Positions 27,940 to 34,576 of a stretch of 38,773 nt of DNA are shown here, piece after piece. The stretch covers positions 1 to 38,773 of the forward strand of contig DAOSJI010000010.1 in the NCBI GenBank assembly GCA_035367155.1, written 5' to 3'. Below the pieces are notes generated by a model. The model was given only the letters and a program-made list of their open reading frames with translations. It had not been told where the DNA came from and made no database searches. The DNA is from JAAYSA01 sp035367155 (GTDB lineage: Bacteria; Bacillota_I; Bacilli_A; RFN20; CAG-826). Made by a program: the position numbers and the translations under genes. Position 1 is the first letter of the stretch; each line of letters opens with the position of its first letter.

Positions 27940-29052
27940 ATGGTAGAATTAGACAATTTTGAACCCGTTGCAAAAATAGTCGTTATTGGTGTCGGTGGTG
28001 CCGGCAATAACGCAGTAAACAGAATGATTGATGATCAAATCGATTCTGTTGATTTTTGGGTAGTAAATACCGATAAACAAGCTCTTGCTACCTCAAAAGC
28101 TCGTAATCGTCTTGTTTTAGGCGAAGAAATTACACATGGATTAGGGGCTGGAGGTGAACCTTCAGTTGGAAAACAGGCTGCTGAAGCAAGCCGTGAAGAA
28201 ATTGAACGAATTGTTCGTGGAGCTGATCTTGTCTTTATTGGAGCTGGTATGGGGGGCGGCACTGGGACTGGTGCAGCACCAGTAATTGCCTCAATTGCCC
28301 GTCAAAACGGGGCTTTGACTGTTGCAATTGTTACGCGTCCTTTCACCTTTGAAGGCAAAAAGCGCATTGCAAATAGCGTTGAAGGTTTAAATAATTTAAA
28401 GGATGTTGTTGATAGTATTATCGTAGTAAGTAATGATAAACTACTCATGGTAAGCGGTAATGCTCCAATTGGTTCTGCCTTTAGCGATAGCGATAAGGTT
28501 TTGGCCCAATCGGTAAAAACCGTCGTTGATTTAATTTTAATGCCAGCAGTTATTAACCTTGACTATGCTGACGTAAAAAATACACTTAAAGATAGCGGAA
28601 TTGCTCTTATTGGCTTTGGAATGGGAACAGGCAAAGATAAAGCTCGTCAGGCCGCCCAAAGCGCAATTAATAGTCCGCTTCTAGAAGCTTCAATGAAAGG
28701 TGCAAGAAAAGCTATTGTTGCTGTTACTTGCGGTACTAATGTTTCTCTTTTTGAAGCTCAAGACACCGTTAACTGGATTATTGAAACAAGTGGCCATAAC
28801 ATCGATATTAAATTTGGTGTCGCCCTAAATGAACTTCTAGAAGATGCAATACTTGTTTCAGTAATTGCTAGTGACTTTGAAGAAGAATACGATTTCCAAA
28901 ATGTTCCAATGACCCCATTTACTAGGCCAGTTGCCACATTTAGTGATGAAGTTACACCGCTAAGTAAAGAAGAGGGTGAACTAAAAGATGAACATGAATT
29001 CGATATTTTACCTGATTTTTTAAAGAAAACATTAGAAGAAGATTTTGATTAA
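27940..29052 (+). CDS. ftsZ: Cell division protein FtsZ
   Basis: This 370-residue tubulin-like GTPase forms the division ring. It has V-I-G-V-G-G-A-G-N-N-A-V-N at the N terminus, the nucleotide loop G-M-G-G-G-T-G-T-G-A-A-P (about 106-117), N-T-D in the N-terminal part, and the T7 loop N-L-D-Y-A-D-V. The linker (about 320-350) is short and acidic. The C-terminal peptide F-D-I-L-P-D-F-L-K-K is well kept, so binding to FtsA or SepF is expected even though FtsA lacks its anchor. An AAAGAGAG precedes the ATG. The ileS T-box begins just after the stop. Confidence 0.98.
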   Translation: MVELDNFEPVAKIVVIGVGGAGNNAVNRMIDDQIDSVDFWVVNTDKQALATSKARNRLVLGEEITHGLGAGGEPSVGKQAAEASREEIERIVRGADLVFIGAGMGGGTGTGAAPVIASIARQNGALTVAIVTRPFTFEGKKRIANSVEGLNNLKDVVDSIIVVSNDKLLMVSGNAPIGSAFSDSDKVLAQSVKTVVDLILMPAVINLDYADVKNTLKDSGIALIGFGMGTGKDKARQAAQSAINSPLLEASMKGARKAIVAVTCGTNVSLFEAQDTVNWIIETSGHNIDIKFGVALNELLEDAILVSVIASDFEEEYDFQNVPMTPFTRPVATFSDEVTPLSKEEGELKDEHEFDILPDFLKKTLEEDFD

Positions 29053-29054
29053 TA

Positions 29055-29276
29055 ACTAAAACGATGATGAAGACACGGTTTAGTAACAATTACTTACTAG
29101 CGACCTAAGGACAGTGTAAGCTTAGGATGATAACTTACTAAACTATCACTTCGGAGTGACAATCGATAATGTAGACTTGTCCGGGATAGGACCGTTATAT
29201 CCTAAAAGAGTGCTATATATTAAATGTATAGAACTAAGGTGGTACCACGTGCAAGCGTCCTTAGGCGGACGCTTTT
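29055..29276 (+). promoter_or_regulatory. T-box leader (tRNA-Ile) of ileS
   Basis: In Stem I, GAAG (29069-29072) pairs with CTTC (29149-29152) and GTTTAGTAA (29078-29086) pairs with TTACTAAAC (29135-29143). The internal loop between them contains ATC at 29145-29147, the Ile specifier. CCTAAG/CTTAGG closes the distal part. A Stem III-like GGATA/TATCC hairpin lies at about 29183-29201. The antiterminator core is AAGGTGGTACCACG (29236-29249), and the competing terminator GCGTCC/GGACGC (29255-29272) is followed by TTTTATT. No promoter or terminator separates it from ftsZ. Confidence 0.93.
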
Positions 29277-29300
29277 ATTAATATAAGGAGGAAGAGTGTA

Positions 29301-32024
29301 ATGAATGTTAAAGATACTCTATTAATGCCAAAAAGCGCATTTGAAATGCGCGGTAGGCTTAATCAAAAAGAACCTGATTTAGTTAAAAAATGGAAAGATG
29401 AAGATCTTTATCTTTTAATGCGAGAAAATCGTAAAGGTGCGCCAACATATGTTCTTCATGACGGCCCCCCATATGCAAATGGGAATATCCACTGCGGACA
29501 TATGTTAAACCGCATTTTAAAGGACTTTGTTGTGCGTTATAAAAATATGAGCGGTTTTGATACGCCGTTTATTTTAGGCTGGGACACGCATGGTCTACCA
29601 ATTGAAAATCAAGTTACTAAATCTGGTGTTGACCGTAAGAAAATGCCTGTAGCAGAATTTAGAAAATTGTGTGAAAAATACGCATATACGCAAGTTGCTC
29701 TTCAAAAAGAACAAATTAGACGACTTGGCATCGTGGGTGACTTTAAAAATCCTTATTTAACACTTCAGTCTGAGTATGAAGCTCATCAACTTGAAGTTTT
29801 TAAGAAAATGGCTTTAAATGGTCTTATTTTTAGAGGTCTAAAACCAGTATATTGGTCACCAAGCAGTGAATCTGCTCTTGCAGAAGCTGAAATTGAATAT
29901 CAAGATGTAACAAGTCCTGCTATCTTTGTTAAATTTCCTGTTTTAGATGGAAAAGGTGTCTTAACTAAGGAAGATAGCTTTGTTATTTGGACAACGACAC
30001 CCTGGACACTACCTGCTAACCTTGCAATTAGTGTTCATCCGGATTTTACCTATACATTGTATGAAACAAAATTTGGTCGTCTTGTTTTACTTAATGAACT
30101 AGCAACTAAAATTAGTGAAAAACTAGAAACTCCACTTAAACCTATTAAAGAATTTAAAGGAAAAGAATTTGAATTCATTACAACAAAACACCCATTATAT
30201 GAGAGAAAATCGCTAGTTATATTAGGCGATCACGTTACTAGTGATGCTGGTACAGGGGCTGTTCATACTGCTCCAGGGCATGGGCTTGATGACTATTATG
30301 TTGGCCAAAAATATGGTTTAGATGTTCTTTGTCCAGTTAATAGCATGGGCTTTATGACAAGCGAAGCCCTTCAATATGAAGGACTATTTTATGAGGATGC
30401 AAATAAAGTTATTTTAGAAGATCTAAAAAAGGCGAAAGTTCTCCTTCATAGTGAGGAAATTGTACATAGCTACCCTCATGATTGGCGAACAGGGAAGCCT
30501 TTAATTTTTAGAGCTACGCCACAATGGTTTGCAACTTTAGAGCCAATAAGAGAAAAATTACTTAGCGAAATTGAGCGTGTTAAGTGGACACCCTCTTGGG
30601 GAAAACAAAGAATGATTAATATGGTTAAAGATCGAGCAGATTGGTGTATTTCTCGTCAAAGAGTTTGGGGTGTCCCACTTCCAATTATTTATAATGAAGA
30701 CGGAAGCCCAATTCTTGAAGAGGCGGTTTTTAATCATATCATCGAATTAGTTAGGAAAAACGGCAGTAATGTTTGGTTTAGTAGTGATGTAAAAGATCTC
30801 CTTCCGCCAGGCTATAAAAATGCTAAATCACCTAATGGTAAATTTAGTAAAGAAACTGACATTATGGATGTTTGGTTTGATAGCGGTTCTTCAAGTATTG
30901 CAGTACTACGTGGACGTAATTTACCTTATCCTAGTGATCTTTACCTAGAAGGAAGTGATCAATATCGTGGTTGGTTTAACTCTTCCCTTATTATTGGTGT
31001 TGCAACCGAAGGAGTAGCACCTTATAAACATGTTGTTACACACGGTTTTGTAATGGACGAAGACTGGGAAAAAATGAGTAAAAGTAGAGGTAACGGCATT
31101 GATCCTAGTAAGATTTCTAATTTTTTTGGTGCTGATATCCTTCGCCTTTGGACTGGAACCGTTACTTATCAAGAAGATACGAGGCTAAGTGAAGGAATTG
31201 TTAAACAAGTAGCAGAAATCTATCGTAAAATCCGTAATACTTTTAAGTTTATGCTTGGGAATCTACAAGATGGAGAACATGAACTTGATCTAGAAGCACT
31301 AAAAGAATTTAGTGAATTTGAACTTGTTGATAAGTTTATTCTTGCTAAACTTGAAAATATTAAAAATAGCGTTATTGTTCATTTTGATAATTATGATTTT
31401 TCCCAAGGCGTTAACGCAATTGTTAATTTCCTTACAAATGATATGTCTAGTTTCTATCTAGATATTACAAAAGATATTCTTTACTGCGAAAAATTTGATA
31501 GTGTAAGAAGAAAAGCAGTTCAAAGTGTTATCTATCAAGTTGTAGATACTGTTATGCGTCTTTTAACACCAATACTAACTTTTACAATGCAAGAAGTATA
31601 TGATCATCTTCCCTTAAAAGAACATAAAACAAATGTTCAACTTTTAGATTTCCCTAAAAAATCCCATAAATATAGTGAAGAAATCTTAAAAGATTACGAG
31701 GCTTTTAATGATGTTCGTGATCAAGTTTTACTTGCTTTAGAAAAAGCAAGAAGTGCTGGCTTAATTGGTAGTGCCCAAGAAGCAGAAGTAAAACTTCATG
31801 TTAAAAATGACAAATTACGAGATGAATTTGCTTCACTTTCTAAAGAAGAACTAGCACGTTTATTTGTCGTAAGTAAAGTAACGTTAAAAGAGTCAGGTGA
31901 TGTTGAAGTTCTTAAAATGAATACGACAAAATGTGTAAGATGTTGGAACTATCGTGATGATACAATTAAGCACGAAGACTTAGATTTATGTCCAAGATGC
32001 TACAGTGTAATTAAGGAGTTATAA
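29301..32024 (+). CDS. ileS: Isoleucyl-tRNA synthetase
   Basis: This 907-residue class I synthetase charges tRNA-Ile. Signature segments are P-P-Y-A-N-G-N-I-H-C-G-H (HIGH region, about 56-67), G-W-D-T-H-G-L-P-I-E, the editing CP1 domain with T-T-T-P-W-T-L-P-A-N and H-T-A-P-G-H-G, Y-L-E-G-S-D-Q-Y-R-G-W-F-N-S-S, the K-M-S-K-S-R-G-N loop (about 592-599) and a C-terminal zinc finger C-V-R-C-W-N-Y...C-P-R-C. It is a bacterial type I enzyme of normal length. A GGAGGAAG ribosome binding site sits just after the T-box terminator. lspA follows after 1 nt. Confidence 0.98.
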   Translation: MNVKDTLLMPKSAFEMRGRLNQKEPDLVKKWKDEDLYLLMRENRKGAPTYVLHDGPPYANGNIHCGHMLNRILKDFVVRYKNMSGFDTPFILGWDTHGLPIENQVTKSGVDRKKMPVAEFRKLCEKYAYTQVALQKEQIRRLGIVGDFKNPYLTLQSEYEAHQLEVFKKMALNGLIFRGLKPVYWSPSSESALAEAEIEYQDVTSPAIFVKFPVLDGKGVLTKEDSFVIWTTTPWTLPANLAISVHPDFTYTLYETKFGRLVLLNELATKISEKLETPLKPIKEFKGKEFEFITTKHPLYERKSLVILGDHVTSDAGTGAVHTAPGHGLDDYYVGQKYGLDVLCPVNSMGFMTSEALQYEGLFYEDANKVILEDLKKAKVLLHSEEIVHSYPHDWRTGKPLIFRATPQWFATLEPIREKLLSEIERVKWTPSWGKQRMINMVKDRADWCISRQRVWGVPLPIIYNEDGSPILEEAVFNHIIELVRKNGSNVWFSSDVKDLLPPGYKNAKSPNGKFSKETDIMDVWFDSGSSSIAVLRGRNLPYPSDLYLEGSDQYRGWFNSSLIIGVATEGVAPYKHVVTHGFVMDEDWEKMSKSRGNGIDPSKISNFFGADILRLWTGTVTYQEDTRLSEGIVKQVAEIYRKIRNTFKFMLGNLQDGEHELDLEALKEFSEFELVDKFILAKLENIKNSVIVHFDNYDFSQGVNAIVNFLTNDMSSFYLDITKDILYCEKFDSVRRKAVQSVIYQVVDTVMRLLTPILTFTMQEVYDHLPLKEHKTNVQLLDFPKKSHKYSEEILKDYEAFNDVRDQVLLALEKARSAGLIGSAQEAEVKLHVKNDKLRDEFASLSKEELARLFVVSKVTLKESGDVEVLKMNTTKCVRCWNYRDDTIKHEDLDLCPRCYSVIKEL

Positions 32025-32025
32025 A

Positions 32026-32652
32026 GTGTCAATTAAAAAAATATTAAAAGATGTTTTCTATTCGTTTTACTGGTTAATTTTTGTTCTTGTTTTTCTTGAT
32101 CAACTAACTAAAGGAATTGCCCTAAAACATTTAGCAGATAACCGCATTGTTCATATTATTGGTGATTTTTTAACACTAAAATTAGAGAGAAATACAGGGG
32201 CAGCTTTTTCTATTCTTCAAGGCAATATGGTCTTTCTTGCCATCCTTAGTGCGGTAGCAGGAGCTGCTATGATTGCTTATCGAATTTATGCAAGAAAACG
32301 ACTTGATTTAGCACAGAAAATCATTTTTGCCATTATAATTGCTGGGACTTTTGGAAATTTCATAGACCGTGCATTTTACAGCTTAATTACTGGTGAAGAA
32401 GGAGTAGTGGACTTTATTTCCTTTACTTTTGGTACTTGGTCTTTCCCTACTTTTAATGTTGCAGATATGTGTTTAACTCTTGGCGTTATTGCTTATGTTG
32501 TTCTTATATATATTGAAGATAAAATCGTAAGAAATAAAAGGGATGTACCATTAATAATTGAAGGTGATGTTAAAGAAACAGTAGTAAGCGAAGAATCTGT
32601 CAATGAAAAAGATATAAACGAAGTAAAAGAGGACGAAGTTGAACGTAAATAA
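32026..32652 (+). CDS. lspA: Lipoprotein signal peptidase (signal peptidase II)
   Basis: This 208-residue membrane aspartyl protease cleaves signal peptides from diacylglyceryl-lipoproteins, so the cell is predicted to make lipoproteins. Four hydrophobic spans are visible. The family motifs are V-F-L-D-Q-L-T-K, R-N-T-G-A-A-F-S, and the two catalytic Asp residues in G-N-F-I-D-R and F-N-V-A-D-M. It starts with GTG after a good AAGGAG. The last 45 or so residues are a charged, Glu/Asp/Lys-rich cytosolic tail absent from typical LspA (about 150-165 residues); part of it is read over the rluD start (14-nt overlap). Confidence 0.96.
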   Translation: MSIKKILKDVFYSFYWLIFVLVFLDQLTKGIALKHLADNRIVHIIGDFLTLKLERNTGAAFSILQGNMVFLAILSAVAGAAMIAYRIYARKRLDLAQKIIFAIIIAGTFGNFIDRAFYSLITGEEGVVDFISFTFGTWSFPTFNVADMCLTLGVIAYVVLIYIEDKIVRNKRDVPLIIEGDVKETVVSEESVNEKDINEVKEDEVERK

Positions 32653-33556
32653 ACTTAAAGTTGAACCTCATCAAATTAACGAGCGCCTTGACAAAGTCAT
32701 GCGTGAAATTTTAAGTGAGCATACTAGAACATATCTTCAAATGCTCATTGATGAAGGTTTTATTAAAGTAAACGGAAAAGACAGTATATCATCATATCGC
32801 TTAAAAGAGGGTGATGAAATTTCTTATATCTTAAAAGAGAGTGAACCTCTAGCATTAGAAAAAGAAGAAATTCCTCTTGATGTTTGCTTTGAAGATAATG
32901 ACATTTTAGTCATTAACAAACCACAAGGGATGGTTGTCCATCCTGCTGGAGGTCATAGTGAGGGTACTTTAGTTAATGCTCTCCTTGCTCACTGCGGGGA
33001 CACTTTAAGTGGGATTAACGGCGTTAAACGCCCTGGTATTGTCCATCGACTTGATAAAGATACATCGGGTCTAATTTTAGTTTGTAAAAATGATTTAGCT
33101 CATCAAGGGGTTTCAAAGCAATTTGCTGAAAGAACGATAAAAAGAATTTATACCGCGCTTGTTTATGGTGTTATTCGTGAAGACGCTGGTAAAATTCATG
33201 CTCCACTTGCTCGAGATACTAGAAACAGGCAAAAAATGGCTGTTAATCTAAATGATGGAAAAGAAGCAATTACTAAATTTAGAGTCCTTGAACGCTTTGA
33301 GAAATATACATTAGTAGAAGCAAGTTTAGTTACTGGAAGAACACATCAAATTCGTGTTCATTTTGCCTACATTGGTTATCCAATTGTTAGAGATAAAATT
33401 TATGGACCAAGTAAGAAGGCAAAAGCTAGTGAAGGACAGCTTTTACATGCTACTGAACTTGCTTTTATTCATCCAACAACAAAAAAAGAAGTTCACATAA
33501 CAAGCGAACTTCCACCATATTTTGTTAACTTTTTAACTTCACTAAGAACTAAATAA
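32639..33556 (+). CDS. RluD-type 23S rRNA pseudouridine synthase
   Basis: This 305-residue protein has an N-terminal S4 RNA-binding domain (about 8-70, R-L-D-K-V-M-R-E-I-L) and a pseudouridine synthase domain. The catalytic Asp lies in R-P-G-I-V-H-R-L-D-K-D-T-S-G-L (about 134-148); V-I-N-K-P-Q-G-M-V-V-H-P-A-G and G-R-T-H-Q-I-R-V-H support the RluA/RluD family. The TTG start at 32639 is needed to keep the S4 domain whole; the next ATG, 20 codons on, would cut into it. It overlaps lspA by 14 nt. The ileS-lspA-rluD order matches Bacillus (ylyB). The exact uridine target is not readable. Its end overlaps the convergent rnhC by 15 nt. Confidence 0.93.
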   Translation: MNVNKLKVEPHQINERLDKVMREILSEHTRTYLQMLIDEGFIKVNGKDSISSYRLKEGDEISYILKESEPLALEKEEIPLDVCFEDNDILVINKPQGMVVHPAGGHSEGTLVNALLAHCGDTLSGINGVKRPGIVHRLDKDTSGLILVCKNDLAHQGVSKQFAERTIKRIYTALVYGVIREDAGKIHAPLARDTRNRQKMAVNLNDGKEAITKFRVLERFEKYTLVEASLVTGRTHQIRVHFAYIGYPIVRDKIYGPSKKAKASEGQLLHATELAFIHPTTKKEVHITSELPPYFVNFLTSLRTK

Positions 33557-34456
33557 ACGTTCGTAATTTTTAAAGTTATGTTTAGTTATTTTATCTAAAG
33601 CGGCTTTGCCGTTTTTTTCTAAAAATAAAGCAGCAAATTCATCAACTTTTTTGCCTGCTCCTAAAGGTATTTCTACTTTAAAGCGTGCACTAATTTTGCT
33701 CATTTCTACTAAAAAGAGATAGCGGGCAATAACACTTGCTAGAGCAATACTTGGATAATAACTTTCGCCTTTTTGTTTAAAGGTAATTGGTTTAATTACT
33801 TTTTGATTAGGTCCTAGGTAACTATAAAATAATTCTTCAGAAGCAAATTCATCAATAAAAGCAGGTACATTTTTCTTAATTTCATCTTTTAGCATTGATA
33901 AAACATTCATATGAAGCATTGCTTTCATTTTATTCATGTTATAGCCATCTTTAACTAGGGCATTAAATTTATCGTTATGCACGATGTTAGCTTTGTGTTT
34001 TACTTTCTTAAGAAGTAAGGGTCCAACACTTAAGATATAGTTATCATCAAGTTTTTTTGAATCTTTAAGACCTAGTTTACTTACAATATCAGCAGTTTCA
34101 TTATCAAAATAGGCTGCAACGACAACTAAAGGACCAAAGAAGTCACCAAAACCTACCTCATCGCTGCCGATTTGGGGATCAGTTGAAAGATAGGAAACAA
34201 GCTCATCAATTTTCTTTTGCTTTTTTTGAAGTGGCGTTCCCCATTTTTCTGCTTCAGTTGTTGCACCTACTCCTTGAAAAAGCACCTTATATTCATCTTT
34301 ATCTTTATTATTGTCATAGACAAAAACTTGAAGATCGCCTATTTTAGCACTAAAAATTATGTATTCACCACTATTGGTGACTTCAAAACTTTGATAAGTT
34401 TTCATCAAGTTTTCACATTCAAGTTTATTTAATTTTATGGTTACGTTTTCATTCAT
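33542..34456 (-). CDS. rnhC: Ribonuclease HIII
   Basis: This 304-residue enzyme cuts RNA in RNA-DNA hybrids. It has the N-terminal TBP-like substrate-binding domain (about 1-80) that marks RNase HIII rather than HII. The catalytic part begins Q-I-G-S-D-E-V-G-F-G-D-F-F-G-P (the D-E pair), then L-K-D-S-K-K-L (third acidic residue) and the C-terminal region with A-S-V-I-A-R-Y. The gene converges on rluD with 15 nt of overlapping 3' ends and no terminator between. Upstream it diverges from mutS2. The promoter TGGTAAAAT leaves exactly 6 nt before the ATG and no ribosome binding site, predicting a leaderless message. An upstream rnhB copy is not in the window. Confidence 0.95.
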   Translation of the reverse strand: MNENVTIKLNKLECENLMKTYQSFEVTNSGEYIIFSAKIGDLQVFVYDNNKDKDEYKVLFQGVGATTEAEKWGTPLQKKQKKIDELVSYLSTDPQIGSDEVGFGDFFGPLVVVAAYFDNETADIVSKLGLKDSKKLDDNYILSVGPLLLKKVKHKANIVHNDKFNALVKDGYNMNKMKAMLHMNVLSMLKDEIKKNVPAFIDEFASEELFYSYLGPNQKVIKPITFKQKGESYYPSIALASVIARYLFLVEMSKISARFKVEIPLGAGKKVDEFAALFLEKNGKAALDKITKHNFKNYERLFSS

Positions 34457-34462
34457 GGTTTT

Positions 34463-34471
34463 ATTTTACCA
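34463..34471 (-). promoter_or_regulatory. Extended -10 promoter of rnhC, leaderless layout
   Basis: The minus strand reads TGG-TAAAAT, then AAAACC and ATG. The spacing from hexamer to start codon is 6 nt, the same as for the DUF523, YgjP-like and mutS2 genes. Confidence 0.6.
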
Positions 34472-34529
34472 TAAATGGTGTTTTTTTAATGAAAATTGAG
34501 GTCTTTATAGTCATATCATCTCAAAATTG

Positions 34530-34546
34530 TAATGTATATTACATTA
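34530..34546. repeat. 17-bp inverted repeat between rnhC and mutS2
   Basis: TAATGTA-TAT-TACATTA is a perfect dyad with 7-bp arms in the divergent region, about 16 nt before the mutS2 -10. It covers the place where a -35 would be. No regulator can be named. Confidence 0.55.
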
Positions 34547-34561
34547 CCAATCGTTTTTTTA

Positions 34562-34570
34562 TGATAATAT
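34562..34570 (+). promoter_or_regulatory. Extended -10 promoter of mutS2-uvrC, leaderless layout
   Basis: TGA-TAATAT is followed by TAAACT and ATG. The TAAACTATG junction is identical to that of the YgjP-like gene at 18384-18392. There is no Shine-Dalgarno. Confidence 0.6.
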
Positions 34571-34576
34571 TAAACT

